This document shows positions 14,613-23,639 of a stretch of 64,000 bases of DNA, in pieces. Within the stretch, counting starts at the first letter, position 1, and each line of letters opens with the position of its first letter. Below the pieces are notes generated by a model, which saw nothing but the letters and a program-made list of their open reading frames with translations, ran no database searches and was not told the DNA's origin. Source of the DNA: CAYYYA01 sp964487895. Lineage in GTDB: Bacteria > Patescibacteriota > Patescibacteriia > UBA1558 > 2-01-FULL-52-15. The stretch covers positions 1 through 64,000 of the forward strand of contig CAZASM010000001.1 of NCBI GenBank assembly GCA_964487895.1. The letters are read 5' to 3'. Both the position numbers and the translations under genes were made by a program.

Positions 14613-14641
14613 ACTATATAATAAAAAGCTTCATTTGGCAA
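14613..14641 (-). promoter_or_regulatory. Promoter of tRNA-Asp
   Basis: TTGCCA (14636-14641) and TATAGT (14613-14618) on the minus strand with a 17-nt spacer, about 21 nt before the tRNA. Confidence 0.6.
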
Positions 14642-14731
14642 GGCTTTTGCCATAATAACAGTGAAGGGCTTATCTCTATGAATAAACCAATAACAGCAAG
14701 GTAAATCTAGTGGTACCGTTATTATCCAATG

Positions 14732-15250
14732 CTACTGACAAACCGTCTGATCTTTCAAAGCGGACTTAATTTCTATCGGCTGCGACAATGTACTGTCGAT
14801 ACACAGATGAACCCCGTTTCTAATGGGTATAGAAACGGCCCATTGCCCCACAGAACCATTACAGACATAGTTCTTTTGCTCCTCTGAGGTTAAATTTGCT
14901 TTAAATGTCGCTAAGCTTTCTGTGTCGTCGCAGAACCCGTCATAACTTTTATTCGTATCAAAGTATAAAAGTGCGGCTGGCCACAAACTTGATAAATTAG
15001 CTTTCAGACCAGCCTCGTTGGCCTTTTTTCTCGCATCGTTCAAACTGCTGGTAGCAACAGAAGAAATAATAACCATTGAAGCAATCGTCAATAAGACATA
15101 AGCGCTCAGAATAACCACAGAAATCCAAACTAGTTTTTTATTGATAGGACGCTTCCTTTGTGCTTGAAAAAAAGCATAGATGAGATATACCACACTAGCC
15201 AAAGATAAAATTCCTAAGAGTTGAAGTGACACTATAATCAAGGTTTCCAT
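14732..15250 (-). CDS. Membrane protein with pilin-like C-terminal domain
   Basis: A 172-residue protein with two N-terminal membrane helices (about 5-28 and 40-65). The second leads into a stretch resembling the alpha-1 helix and loop of type IV pilins of this phylum (SSLNDARKKANEAGLKANLS, then LYFDTNKSYDGFC). There is no prepilin cleavage site. Four Cys in the outer part probably form disulfides. It may be a pseudopilin-like surface or scaffold protein; role unknown. Confidence 0.6.
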   Translation of the reverse strand: METLIIVSLQLLGILSLASVVYLIYAFFQAQRKRPINKKLVWISVVILSAYVLLTIASMVIISSVATSSLNDARKKANEAGLKANLSSLWPAALLYFDTNKSYDGFCDDTESLATFKANLTSEEQKNYVCNGSVGQWAVSIPIRNGVHLCIDSTLSQPIEIKSALKDQTVCQ

Positions 15251-15286
15251 ATATAATAAATTATTTATAAATTAATAAACATATTA

Positions 15287-15314
15287 AGTATAGGCTTTAT
15301 ATGACAGCTGTAAA
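15287..15314 (-). promoter_or_regulatory. Promoter, leftward
   Basis: TTTACA (15309-15314), 16-nt spacer, TATACT (15287-15292) on the minus strand; the leader to 15250 is about 30 nt. Confidence 0.5.
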
Positions 15315-15354
15315 GCCAAAAATAGGGTCCTAACCATCAACGTTTTATCCCCAT

Positions 15355-15383
15355 TTGACACCATACCCCCTAGGGGGTATTAT
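15355..15383 (+). promoter_or_regulatory. csoR promoter with CsoR operator
   Basis: TTGACA (15355-15360), 17-nt spacer, TATTAT (15378-15383). The spacer is filled by a perfect 18-bp palindrome, ATACCCCC then TAGGGGGTAT (15363-15380), the classic CsoR/RcnR-type C/G-tract operator. Bound CsoR would cover the core promoter. The ATG lies 8 nt after the -10, so the message is nearly leaderless. Confidence 0.85.
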
Positions 15384-15391
15384 AAGATTAT

Positions 15392-15667
15392 ATGAAATAT
15401 ATTAAAGACCAAAGTAAGTCTAAGCTGATTCGTCGGCTGAAGATTCTTGAGGGCCAAGTGCGTGGTCTCCAAGACATGATCGAGAACGATACGTACTGCA
15501 TTGACGTCATCACTCAGACCTCGGCTGTGAAGCAAGGTTTGTCTAACGTGGAAGATATGCTGCTCGAGGGCCACCTCTCTGGTTGTATCGTCCATCAGAT
15601 GAAGTCCGGTCAGACGGACAAAGCCAAGGCTGAGATCCTCAAAGTCTATAAGCTCAAACGTAAATAA
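15392..15667 (+). CDS. csoR: CsoR-family copper-sensing repressor
   Basis: A 91-residue all-helical DUF156 protein. The Cu(I) ligands of CsoR, Cys36, His61 and Cys65 (YCIDV and HLSGC), are all present, which favours copper over nickel (RcnR) or persulfide (CstR) sensing. It is first in an operon with copA, an HMA/SafE membrane protein and a cupredoxin, and its own operator lies in the promoter. Copper binding would release the operator and induce the operon. Confidence 0.93.
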   Translation: MKYIKDQSKSKLIRRLKILEGQVRGLQDMIENDTYCIDVITQTSAVKQGLSNVEDMLLEGHLSGCIVHQMKSGQTDKAKAEILKVYKLKRK

Positions 15668-15672
15668 TCAAT

Positions 15673-17985
15673 ATGCAAAATAAAACCTACGAGGTCAAAG
15701 GTATGCATTGTGCTTCCTGCGCTGGTATTATTGAAAAAACTTTCAAAAAACAACCAGGCGTAGAGACCGCCGAGGTAAATTATGCTACTCAAACGGCTAA
15801 AGTGTCATTTGATCATGCTCATACTACGCCAGAGAAACTTTCTGCCAGTATTGAACCGTTTGGTTACTCACTCCGCCTCCCTACTGCCGAGTCTATGGGC
15901 CTGCCTGCCGGCATGGCAGGAATGACAGCGAACGAACACGCCGCTCATCTTGGCTTAGGGCAGTCAAAAAAAGATCAACTGCAAGAGTTGAAGCAAATGC
16001 GCACGCAAATTTTCATCGCTATTCCACTGGCAATAATCAGTGTCATCGTCATGGCTTGGGATATATTGGTGCAGACTAACGTAATAGCACCTATGGCTCC
16101 AGTGATTGAAGAGTTCGTTCATCATCTCCTGCCCCTGATGGCGACTTATATGTTATTTGTTATCGGTAGACCCTACCTACTCGGTGTCTATCGTTTTTTG
16201 CGTTACGGTAAGGCGAACATGGATACTCTGATCGGTATCGGTACGTCAGTTGCCTATATCTATAGTTTCATCGTTACCGCTTTCGAAGAAACCCTAGCAC
16301 CTTTCATCAACGTTGAACAAACCTACTATGACGTAACTATTGTAGTTATTGCTTTCATTGCTCTGGGTAAATATCTAGAAACAAGATCTAAACTAAAAAC
16401 CGGCGATGCTATTGAAAAACTTTTAAACCTCCAAGCAAAAACTGCTCTAGTCGTCAGGGACGGAAAAGAACAAGAAATTCCTGCCAGCGAAGTCGTGGTC
16501 GGCGATAGCATTATCATCAAACCAGGAGCCAAGATTCCTGTCGACGGTGTCATTAGCGAAGGAAACTCTTTCATCGACGAAAGTATGATTACTGGCGAAC
16601 CAATGCCAGCGGAGAAAAAAATCGGTGATGCTGTTGTGGCTGGAACTTTGAACACCACTGGATCATTCACCTTCACCGCTACCAAAGTGGGTTCAGAGAC
16701 CTTGCTGGCCCATATCATTACCATGGTGCAGGAAGCTCAAGGTAGCAAAGCGCCGATTCAAGCTCTGGCTGATAAAATCTCCAGTGTCTTCGTGCCGATT
16801 GTTTTGGTGATTGCGGTATTAACCCTAGCTACTTGGCTCATAGTTGGTTCGTCAACTATTGGTTTCTCTCAGGCGCTATCATATGGCCTCACCTGTTTCG
16901 TTGGCATCTTAGTTATTGCTTGTCCCTGCGCTCTTGGATTAGCTACGCCGACAGCTATTATTGTCGGAGTTGGTAAAGGCGCGCGTGAAGGCATCTTGAT
17001 CAAAGACGCAGCAACTTTAGAAAAATTATACAAAGTTACTACCGTTGTCGTTGATAAAACCGGTACAATTACCAAAGGTAAGCCAGAACTAGTCAGTCTG
17101 AAGAATTATTCTGATCGTGATGATAAAGATATTTTAGGCATTTTGACTTCGCTGGAAAAAAAATCAGAACATCCGATCGCCCAAGCTATCATGCGCTACG
17201 CTCAGACCAGAGAAGTGGAATCACGAGCAGTAGAAAATTTTAATAGCATCAAGGGCCAAGGTCTACAAGGAACTATTGATGGTATAGAATATTTCGCTGG
17301 TAATACTAAACTCATATCTGTACTTGGACTACCTTTCGACGCACAAAAATTAGAACAAGAAACTAAACAGGGAAAAACACCTATACTGTTAGCCACTAAA
17401 TCAAAAGTTCTAGCTGTCATCATGGTAGCTGACGCAGTCAAACCAGAAGCCAAAGATGCTGTGGCTCAGCTACACAAAATGAAGATCAAAGTCATTATGC
17501 TGACTGGAGATATGCGAGCTACAGCTGACGCTATTGCCCAAGAAGTTGGTATCGATGAAGTCGTAGCTGAGGTCATGCCTGATGATAAGTTGACTAAAAT
17601 TAAGTCATTACAAGCAAAGGGTCAGATAGTAGCTATGGCTGGTGATGGTGTCAATGACGCGCCTGCTCTAGCTCAAGCAGACATCGGCATAGCCATGGGC
17701 ACGGGCACTGATGTAGCAATTGAAACTGCTGGCATCACCCTACTCCACGGAGATATCTCTAAGCTGGTGAAAGCTATCCGACTATCACGAATAACCATGC
17801 GCGGTATCAAGCAAAATCTTTTCTGGGCTTTTTTCTACAACGTGGTCGGTATTCCGATTGCTGCTGGTGCACTCTACCCTTTCTTTGGCTTACTACTATC
17901 ACCAATCTTTGCCGGGCTAGCGATGGCACTATCCAGTGTCTCAGTAGTCAGTAACTCTCTACGTCTGAAAACTAAAAAATTATAA
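15673..17985 (+). CDS. copA: Copper-exporting P1B-type ATPase
   Basis: A 770-residue P-type ATPase. One N-terminal heavy-metal domain has GMHCASC (9-15). The transmembrane metal site is CPC (about 417-419, in ACPCALGLATPT), the phosphorylation motif DKTGT starts near 461, the SEHP nucleotide-binding motif follows near 500, and GDGVNDAP lies near 656. CPC and HMA together indicate Cu(I) (or Ag) export. A short Gly/Met/His-bearing linker (GLPAGMAGMTANEHAAHLG) between HMA and the first helix could also bind metal. It starts 5 nt after csoR. Confidence 0.95.
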   Translation: MQNKTYEVKGMHCASCAGIIEKTFKKQPGVETAEVNYATQTAKVSFDHAHTTPEKLSASIEPFGYSLRLPTAESMGLPAGMAGMTANEHAAHLGLGQSKKDQLQELKQMRTQIFIAIPLAIISVIVMAWDILVQTNVIAPMAPVIEEFVHHLLPLMATYMLFVIGRPYLLGVYRFLRYGKANMDTLIGIGTSVAYIYSFIVTAFEETLAPFINVEQTYYDVTIVVIAFIALGKYLETRSKLKTGDAIEKLLNLQAKTALVVRDGKEQEIPASEVVVGDSIIIKPGAKIPVDGVISEGNSFIDESMITGEPMPAEKKIGDAVVAGTLNTTGSFTFTATKVGSETLLAHIITMVQEAQGSKAPIQALADKISSVFVPIVLVIAVLTLATWLIVGSSTIGFSQALSYGLTCFVGILVIACPCALGLATPTAIIVGVGKGAREGILIKDAATLEKLYKVTTVVVDKTGTITKGKPELVSLKNYSDRDDKDILGILTSLEKKSEHPIAQAIMRYAQTREVESRAVENFNSIKGQGLQGTIDGIEYFAGNTKLISVLGLPFDAQKLEQETKQGKTPILLATKSKVLAVIMVADAVKPEAKDAVAQLHKMKIKVIMLTGDMRATADAIAQEVGIDEVVAEVMPDDKLTKIKSLQAKGQIVAMAGDGVNDAPALAQADIGIAMGTGTDVAIETAGITLLHGDISKLVKAIRLSRITMRGIKQNLFWAFFYNVVGIPIAAGALYPFFGLLLSPIFAGLAMALSSVSVVSNSLRLKTKKL

Positions 17986-17986
17986 T

Positions 17987-19018
17987 ATGACTACGACAGA
18001 AAAAAAATACAATTTCTATGTCCATGGCATGCACTGCCAAGCCTGCGTGGTTTTGACCGAAAGTGAGCTTAAGGAAAATTCTAAGGTCACCTCAGCTACA
18101 TCCAGCCTCAAGGATCGCTCAGTGGAAGTCTGCGGTAATTTCTCTGATGCCTCGCAGGAAGCTGTAATGGCAGAACTAAATCCCCTACTGACTCCTCATG
18201 GCTACACCTTATCGCTGGAAGCAGAAAAAAAAGTAGTAAATAAAAAAGAATTTGCCATCGCTATACCAATCGCCATCGCTTTCGCTATCATCTTTATTAT
18301 CTTACAAAAAATAGGTCTGGTGAATCTCATCACTTCTAGCAACGTGACATATAGTACAGCTTTCGTCATCGGACTTATTGCTTCACTCTCTACCTGTTTG
18401 GCTGTGGTCGGTGGCTTAGTCTTGTCCATGTCAGCCACCTTCGCTAAGAATAATGAAAAAGTTAAACCACAAATTCTTTTTCATCTCGGTCGACTGATTT
18501 CATTCTTTATTCTTGGTGGTGTTATTGGCACTATCGGAGCTGTCTTTCAACTAGGAGCTATCGGCACCTTGGTCATTAGCCTGATCATTGGTGTAGTAAT
18601 GCTGCTACTAGGAATTAACCTACTTGATGTCTTTTCTTTCACTAAGAACCTCCAACCTGCCATGCCAAAATTTTTGTCACAACGTGCTCTGGCTGTGACC
18701 AAATTAAATCACACCCTAACTCCAGCGCTGATCGGTATTGTTACTTTCTTTTTACCCTGTGGCTTTACCCAGTCCATGCAAATCTACACACTATCGACTG
18801 GCAACTTCCTGACAGGCGGATTAACAATGTTAGCCTTTGCCTTAGGAACCCTACCAGTTCTCGCATTAGTCAGCTTCAGCTCCTTCAGTATTCAGAAGGG
18901 CTCTCAGTCTGGAATCTTTTTCAAAAGCGCTGGTTTAATCGTCATCATGTTTGCTTTGTTCAATCTGCTCAATAGCTTAGTGGCTATTGGTTGGATATCG
19001 CCCTTCTATAATTTATAA
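17987..19018 (+). CDS. HMA-domain / SafE-UreH-like membrane protein
   Basis: A 343-residue protein with an N-terminal heavy-metal domain (GMHCQAC near 14-20), then a membrane helix and a six-helix domain of the sulfite-exporter TauE/SafE (UreH-2, DsbD-like) kind, including the family landmark FLPCGFTQSMQIY. Such proteins commonly travel with copA and cupredoxins and are thought to move or reduce copper across the membrane. It starts 1 nt after the copA stop, so it is translationally coupled. Confidence 0.85.
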   Translation: MTTTEKKYNFYVHGMHCQACVVLTESELKENSKVTSATSSLKDRSVEVCGNFSDASQEAVMAELNPLLTPHGYTLSLEAEKKVVNKKEFAIAIPIAIAFAIIFIILQKIGLVNLITSSNVTYSTAFVIGLIASLSTCLAVVGGLVLSMSATFAKNNEKVKPQILFHLGRLISFFILGGVIGTIGAVFQLGAIGTLVISLIIGVVMLLLGINLLDVFSFTKNLQPAMPKFLSQRALAVTKLNHTLTPALIGIVTFFLPCGFTQSMQIYTLSTGNFLTGGLTMLAFALGTLPVLALVSFSSFSIQKGSQSGIFFKSAGLIVIMFALFNLLNSLVAIGWISPFYNL

Positions 19019-19020
19019 GC

Positions 19021-19026
19021 TATAAT
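19021..19026 (+). promoter_or_regulatory. -10 box (TATAAT) before cupredoxin gene
   Basis: TATAAT ends 6 nt before the ATG at 19033, suggesting an internal leaderless promoter within the copper operon. Confidence 0.4.
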
Positions 19027-19032
19027 CAGTCC

Positions 19033-19416
19033 ATGAAAACAACTATCATTTTTATTGTCGTCGGAGTCGCTATCTTAGGCGGCGTCTTCATGCTTGGTCG
19101 AGGAAATCAGGTTAATACCGCAGCGCAGAACAACACGTCAACTATTGATGGCAAACAAGTTGTAGAAATTACAGCTAAAGGTGGTTATTCTCCTTCAAGC
19201 TCTGCAGCCAAAGCAGACACACCAACTGTATTAAAAGTTACCACACGAGGCACGTTTGATTGCTCCGCTGCGCTAACCATCCCCTCTATTGGCTATCGCA
19301 CCACACTCCCTGCTTCAGGAGTAACGATGATAGATATACCAGCACAGAAATCTGGTACCGTGCTCAAAGGTTTGTGTAGCATGGGCATGTACTATTTTGA
19401 TATTAGATTTAACTAA
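19033..19416 (+). CDS. Membrane-anchored cupredoxin-like protein
   Basis: A 127-residue protein with an N-terminal membrane anchor or uncleaved signal (about 4-22) and an outer cupredoxin-like fold. Candidate copper ligands are Cys77 (FDCSAAL), Cys115 and Met117/Met119 (CSMGMYYF). The lack of a lipobox suggests a simple anchor. It ends the copper operon and probably captures copper outside the membrane or passes it to the HMA/SafE protein. Confidence 0.75.
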   Translation: MKTTIIFIVVGVAILGGVFMLGRGNQVNTAAQNNTSTIDGKQVVEITAKGGYSPSSSAAKADTPTVLKVTTRGTFDCSAALTIPSIGYRTTLPASGVTMIDIPAQKSGTVLKGLCSMGMYYFDIRFN

Positions 19417-19421
19417 CAAAT

Positions 19422-19455
19422 AAAAAACAACCAAGGTTAGCCTGAGTTGTTTTTT
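19422..19455. terminator. Bidirectional terminator between copper operon and lgt
   Basis: AAAAAACAAC (19422-19431) pairs with GTTGTTTTTT (19446-19455), with an inner AGG/CCT. T runs exist on both strands; the lgt stop overlaps its last bases. Confidence 0.85.
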
Positions 19456-20248
19456 ATTTTCTTTTTTTAGTACTTAACCAGAGAATAATTCCACTAACGA
19501 TAAATATCAAACTCTCCCACTGATCGAAGCGTAATTCACCGAATGATAATTGTTGATCGATCCTTAGCCAACCGATGAGGAAACGAATCACCCCATAGCC
19601 GATTAAATACACTGCAGTTGGCAATCCGGATCCCGGACTCCGGGTCCCGGATCCCGAGATTAACCTCCACAGTATAAATGCTAAGACTAACAACCCCACC
19701 GATTCATACAAAAAAATTGGATGGAAGATTGAAAATAATTCATAATTCTTAATTCTAAATTCTTCATTGATATATATACCGAACCAACTCGTCGTCGGCT
19801 TACCATACAACTCTTGATTAAAATAATTCCCCCAGCGACCAATGGCCTGAGCCAAAGCCAGTCCCGGAACTATTTGATCCAACAAAGGTAAGAACACTAG
19901 CTTATGTTGACGCGTAAACCAATAGAGAGCTAATCCTCCGCCAATAATAGCTCCATGAATTGCCAAGCCACCCATCCAAATCTGAGGAATCTGCCAGAGA
20001 TGTTGACTGTAGTAACTCCACTCCAAGATAACGTGCAATAATCGTCCGCCGATAATACCTGAAATAACGACCAATAATAATAACTGTTCGATAATCTGCA
20101 TTGATTGGCCAGCCTGACGACGCAGGCGCGAGGTCAGCCAATAAGCCCCGATGATGCCTAAGGTGAGAAAGACACCATACCAACGAATACTAAAAGCACC
20201 GAGCTGTAACGCGATAGCGGTCGGTGCTTGGAGCTGCCACAATGGCAT
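19454..20248 (-). CDS. lgt: Prolipoprotein diacylglyceryl transferase
   Basis: A 264-residue polytopic membrane enzyme that attaches diacylglycerol from phosphatidylglycerol to lipobox Cys. The signature GRWGNYFNQE and the HGAIIGGG loop with its essential His are present. Two stretches look like in-frame repeat insertions: NEEFRIKNYELF, encoded by a TTAATTCT-type repeat (19741-19770), and SGSGTRSPGSG, encoded by a CCCGGA-rich palindrome (19625-19656). The neighbouring DsbA-like lipoprotein is a likely substrate. Confidence 0.93.
   Translation of the reverse strand: MPLWQLQAPTAIALQLGAFSIRWYGVFLTLGIIGAYWLTSRLRRQAGQSMQIIEQLLLLVVISGIIGGRLLHVILEWSYYSQHLWQIPQIWMGGLAIHGAIIGGGLALYWFTRQHKLVFLPLLDQIVPGLALAQAIGRWGNYFNQELYGKPTTSWFGIYINEEFRIKNYELFSIFHPIFLYESVGLLVLAFILWRLISGSGTRSPGSGLPTAVYLIGYGVIRFLIGWLRIDQQLSFGELRFDQWESLIFIVSGIILWLSTKKRK
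19625..19656. repeat. CCCGGA palindromic repeat within lgt
   Basis: A GC-rich run of overlapping palindromes with words CCCGGA and CCGGGTCCCGG, in frame in lgt. A similar repeat lies in frame at 31635-31660. Confidence 0.6.
19741..19770. repeat. TTAATTCT-type A/T repeat, copy in lgt
   Basis: ATTCTTAATTCTAAATTCTT-like sequence. Related stretches are at 20865-20896 and 51325-51350. Confidence 0.5.
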
Positions 20249-20253
20249 GAAGT

Positions 20254-20874
20254 TTATTTTAGAAGTATCGAAGGCGTACTAGTCGGTGCTAAGTCTGGCA
20301 AAAGACTAGCTAAAAGCTGTGGGATAGTTGTCCAGTTATCAACCTTTTTTCCGTCGATAAAAAATGTTGGCGTTGAGTCAATACCTACTTTTTTACCTTC
20401 ATCGATATCAGCGCGAACCACCTTATTTTTCACTTGAGAGTCGTAACAATTTTGGAAAGCGACAGTATCTAGACCAAGTCTCGTAGCGTAAGTAATCAAA
20501 TCTTTCTTTTTTAAGTCAGTTTGATTCTCAAACAAGAGATCATGATATTCCCAGAACTTACCCTGATCAGCTGCGCATTCTGAAGCCACTGCAGCACCAA
20601 GAGCATAAGGATGAATACTGGTCAAAGGAAAATGTCGTAACTCTACCTGAATCGCATCACTATATTGTTCGAAGACTGGAGATAGCTGCTGGTTGGCTGA
20701 GCCACAAGATGGACATTGGAAATCACTCCATTCTACAATTTTTACCCGTGCCAAATCACTACCTTTCTTAGGATGATACTGAATCTTTTCGGTGTACTCA
20801 ACTCGTTTACAACCAGCTAACAAAACTACTACCAAGAGAATAACTGCGATTTTTTTCATACCAATATTCTTCAT
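20254..20874 (-). CDS. DsbA-like thiol oxidoreductase, lipoprotein
   Basis: A 206-residue protein. The signal peptide ends in lipobox LLAGC (Cys about 22), so it should be lipidated by the adjacent Lgt. The thioredoxin-fold active site is CPSC in FQCPSCGSANQ, with the helical insert (ASECAADQGKFWEYHDLLF) and cis-Pro loop STPTFFIDG typical of the DsbA/thioredoxin_4 family. Likely an outer-face oxidase or isomerase for the many Cys-rich exported proteins. A second in-frame ATG (residue 6) fits the signal peptide equally well. An A/T repeat lies at the start. Confidence 0.88.
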   Translation of the reverse strand: MKNIGMKKIAVILLVVVLLAGCKRVEYTEKIQYHPKKGSDLARVKIVEWSDFQCPSCGSANQQLSPVFEQYSDAIQVELRHFPLTSIHPYALGAAVASECAADQGKFWEYHDLLFENQTDLKKKDLITYATRLGLDTVAFQNCYDSQVKNKVVRADIDEGKKVGIDSTPTFFIDGKKVDNWTTIPQLLASLLPDLAPTSTPSILLK

Positions 20875-20896
20875 TCTTATTTCTTAATTCTTAATT
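20865..20896. repeat. TTAATTCT-type A/T repeat
   Basis: ATTCTTCATTCTTATTTCTT and following bases, spanning the start of the DsbA-like lipoprotein gene and the stop of doxX. Confidence 0.5.
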
Positions 20897-21306
20897 GTTT
20901 TCCGCTCGTCCCATGACCAAGCATTATCACGAGTTAACGCTAGCGCCATCGAAGCACCAAGTAAAGCAATATTTTTCCAGACCAGGCTAAAGTCAATAAA
21001 AATAAAGAAAAGAATCATCAAAATAGCAGAAATAGCGGCAGCCCAACGTGTCTTGAAACCTAAGACCAACATGAGACCCAATACCAATTCCAAAACAGAC
21101 TGTATAACCACAAAGACCTCTGGATCAATAGGGATCCAAGTATAGTTACCGACTAAAGCAGCCGCCTCTCCCCGATTACTACAGACGCCGATAGTGTCAT
21201 CGCCCAAAAATAATTTGCCGTAGCCAGAGTACAGAAAAATAAAGCCAAGTCCTAAACGTAGGAACAGGCCAGTGAATTGATGATATTTTGCTGATAGTTT
21301 ATCCAT
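20884..21306 (-). CDS. DoxX-family membrane protein
   Basis: A 140-residue protein with four hydrophobic helices and the DoxX pattern: LRLGLGFIFLYSGYGKL at the first helix, then VLELVLGLMLVLGFKTRWAA. DoxX proteins occur with thiol redox and respiratory partners; between two DsbA-like genes, a role in passing electrons from the DsbA proteins is plausible but inferred. The inverted repeat AGTAATTAG/CTAATTACT lies upstream. Confidence 0.8.
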   Translation of the reverse strand: MDKLSAKYHQFTGLFLRLGLGFIFLYSGYGKLFLGDDTIGVCSNRGEAAALVGNYTWIPIDPEVFVVIQSVLELVLGLMLVLGFKTRWAAAISAILMILFFIFIDFSLVWKNIALLGASMALALTRDNAWSWDERKTIKN

Positions 21307-21383
21307 TGTTATTTAGTAATTAGAGATCTCCGACCGCCTATGGCTAGTTAGGAGTTACTAATTACTGATTACTACCTTACTCT

Positions 21384-22118
21384 CTATTCTCTTAATAATA
21401 AAGTGATAACTTTGTCCAGGAAATCAAAGGTTAACACTCCTGGCCACATCTGTCCATTGATGAAAAAGGTTGGTGTCCCGATAACGCCCAAATCCTGTCC
21501 AACTTTGACGTCTGCCTCGATCTCTTTGGCATAAGCTTTAGTATTGACGCAACGATTAAAGGCTGAGATATCCAAGCCCAAGGTCTCAGCAATCTGGTTG
21601 TAAGTTGAAGCTGATAGTTCTTCTTGGCGAGCAAACAGCTGATCATGATATTCCCAAAACTTACCTTGCTGAAAAGCACAGTTAGCTGCTTCAGCCGCGT
21701 TTTCTGCCTCCGGATGCACAGACGGTATCGGGAAATCGCGGTAGATTAATAAAATCTTGTCACCATATTTTTCGATAATTTTTTTCAAATCAGCTTGGTT
21801 CTTTTTACAAAAAGGACATTGAAAATCTTCAAACACTACTATTACTACCTTTGCCTCTGCTGAACCAAGATTTGGATCGTCACTGGTGACCAGATTGGCA
21901 AAGCGAGTATCTTGGCGGAAATCCGTCACTGTTTTATTAAGATCAAAATTTTTGAAATCTTGGACGTAGCGAGCGGTCTGATAGAGAAAATAAACTACTA
22001 CAGCTGCTAACAATAAACCGCCAATTAAAAAAAACTTCCCCCATGGCCTTTGATACCAGCGTTTGATATAGCTAGCACGAACTGATGAATGTAATCTGCG
22101 TTCTAAATTTTTGTTCAT
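21384..22118 (-). CDS. DsbA-like thiol oxidoreductase, membrane-anchored
   Basis: A 244-residue protein with one N-terminal membrane helix (about 31-49) after a basic cytoplasmic tail. The outer domain has active site CPFC (FQCPFCKKNQ), insert CAFQQGKFWEYHDQLF and cis-Pro loop GTPTFFING. I chose MNKNLERRL over a longer frame because it gives a normal positive-inside anchor. Together with the lipoprotein paralogue and DoxX it forms a thiol-oxidation module. Confidence 0.88.
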   Translation of the reverse strand: MNKNLERRLHSSVRASYIKRWYQRPWGKFFLIGGLLLAAVVVYFLYQTARYVQDFKNFDLNKTVTDFRQDTRFANLVTSDDPNLGSAEAKVVIVVFEDFQCPFCKKNQADLKKIIEKYGDKILLIYRDFPIPSVHPEAENAAEAANCAFQQGKFWEYHDQLFARQEELSASTYNQIAETLGLDISAFNRCVNTKAYAKEIEADVKVGQDLGVIGTPTFFINGQMWPGVLTFDFLDKVITLLLRE

Positions 22119-22166
22119 ATTTATTTTAATCACCGAGGGATACGCGCATCTATCGGCAATCATTAC

Positions 22167-22186
22167 GGACAACCCTAGGGTTGTCC
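22167..22186. repeat. 20-bp perfect palindrome upstream of dsbA-like gene
   Basis: GGACAACCCTAGGGTTGTCC, with outer partial pairing of GGATA (22138) and TATCC (22189). It resembles the REP palindromes at 35361 and 54851 in having GGACA arms and a CTAG centre. Confidence 0.6.
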
Positions 22187-22217
22187 CTATCCTCGATTCA
22201 TTTATTATACTACAATA

Positions 22218-23639
22218 TTAAAAATTTGCCCCCTGCCAATGATGCGCGAAACGGAGCATTAGATCCTCTGACCACGCTGGTCCAAGCAATTGCATACCAA
22301 CTGGTAAACCATCAATCTGACCAATCGGTACGTTTAATCCTGGCAGACCAGTGATATTAGCTGAAACCGTATAAATATCTGCCAAATACATCGCTAAAGG
22401 ATCAGTCGACTTCTCACCGAGACGAAAAGCTACCGTCGGCGTCGTTGGTGTCAGTAACATATCTACTTGTGAAAAAGCTTTGGCATAATCATGCTTAATC
22501 AAAGCTCGCACTTTCTGCGCTTGCAAATAATATGCTTCATAATACCCAGCAGACAAAGCATAGGTCCCCAGCATGATACGTCGCTTCACCTCCGCGCCAA
22601 AACCAGCTGTCTTGGTGGCACGATACTGCTGATCTAAATCCTTACCCTCTACCGACAACCCGTAACGCAAACCATCATAGCGCGCCAGATTGGAGCTCAC
22701 TTCTGCTGGCATGATGACATAATAAGCGGCCAGAGCGTATTCGGAATAAGGCAAATCTATCTCGACGAAAGAATGCCCCTTTTTTTTCAAACGTTCAATT
22801 GTCTGTTCTAATAATTTTCTAATCCTTTCATCTAAACCTGCTAGATAATACTGTTTGGGCAAACCAATCTTTAACTTTTCTGCTGGTTGACGACAGTGTT
22901 GCCAATAATGCGGTACAGCTTCCGAGCTACTGGTAGAATCATGTGAGTCCTCACCAGCAATGGTTTGTAGTAACAAAGCGGAATCTTCTGCTGTGTTAGA
23001 AAATATTCCAACAGTATCCAGCGAAGAAGCCATCGACATCAAACCGTAACGAGAGATTCGACCATAGGTTGGTTTCAAACCATACAGCCCACAAAAAGCC
23101 GCTGGTTGTCTAACTGAACCACCAGTATCAGTACCTAATGAAGCCGGAGCTAAACCACCAGCCACGGCAGCAGCGGAACCACCGGACGACCCCCCTGGTA
23201 CACGAGTAACGTCAAAGGGATTAAGTACATTACCGTAGGCAGAGTTTTCATTAGAAGATCCCATAGCAAACTCATCACAGTTAGTTTTGCCTAGAACAAC
23301 CATACCAGCGCGTTGCAGACGTTCGACAGAAGTAGCTGTGTACGGCGGGCGATAATTTTGCAAAATTTTTGAACCAGCAGTAGCGCCCAGACCTTTGACC
23401 GTCAGTACGTCTTTGATGGCAATCGGCACACCGGTTAAAACCGACGCTTGGCCCTCTGCTCTTTTTTTATCTGCCTCGACCGCAGCACGTAAAGTAAACT
23501 CCGGATCAAAAGAAATAAAACTATTAGTCTGATCAGCTTGAATAGCTTTCAAATACTCACCGGTTAATTCGACAGCTGAGAATTCACCAGTCTCTAAACC
23601 TGTGGCTATTTTAGTTATTGTCAGTTTCTGCAGATTCAT
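22218..23639 (-). CDS. gatA: Glu/Asp-tRNA amidotransferase subunit A
   Basis: A 473-residue amidase. The Ser-cisSer-Lys triad is present: Lys in IAIKDVLTVKG, the Gly/Ser-rich VPGGSSGGSAAAVA, and Ser in DTGGSVRQPA. It releases ammonia from glutamine to amidate Glu-tRNA(Gln) or Asp-tRNA(Asn) within GatCAB. The start MNLQKLTITKI overlaps the end of gatC by 29 nt. gatB is not in the window. Confidence 0.95.
   Translation of the reverse strand: MNLQKLTITKIATGLETGEFSAVELTGEYLKAIQADQTNSFISFDPEFTLRAAVEADKKRAEGQASVLTGVPIAIKDVLTVKGLGATAGSKILQNYRPPYTATSVERLQRAGMVVLGKTNCDEFAMGSSNENSAYGNVLNPFDVTRVPGGSSGGSAAAVAGGLAPASLGTDTGGSVRQPAAFCGLYGLKPTYGRISRYGLMSMASSLDTVGIFSNTAEDSALLLQTIAGEDSHDSTSSSEAVPHYWQHCRQPAEKLKIGLPKQYYLAGLDERIRKLLEQTIERLKKKGHSFVEIDLPYSEYALAAYYVIMPAEVSSNLARYDGLRYGLSVEGKDLDQQYRATKTAGFGAEVKRRIMLGTYALSAGYYEAYYLQAQKVRALIKHDYAKAFSQVDMLLTPTTPTVAFRLGEKSTDPLAMYLADIYTVSANITGLPGLNVPIGQIDGLPVGMQLLGPAWSEDLMLRFAHHWQGANF

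Noticed and set aside
15898..15921. CCTGCC/GGCAGG palindrome in copA
   Set aside because: Short, and lies in the variable linker after the heavy-metal domain; not enough to call a mobile repeat.
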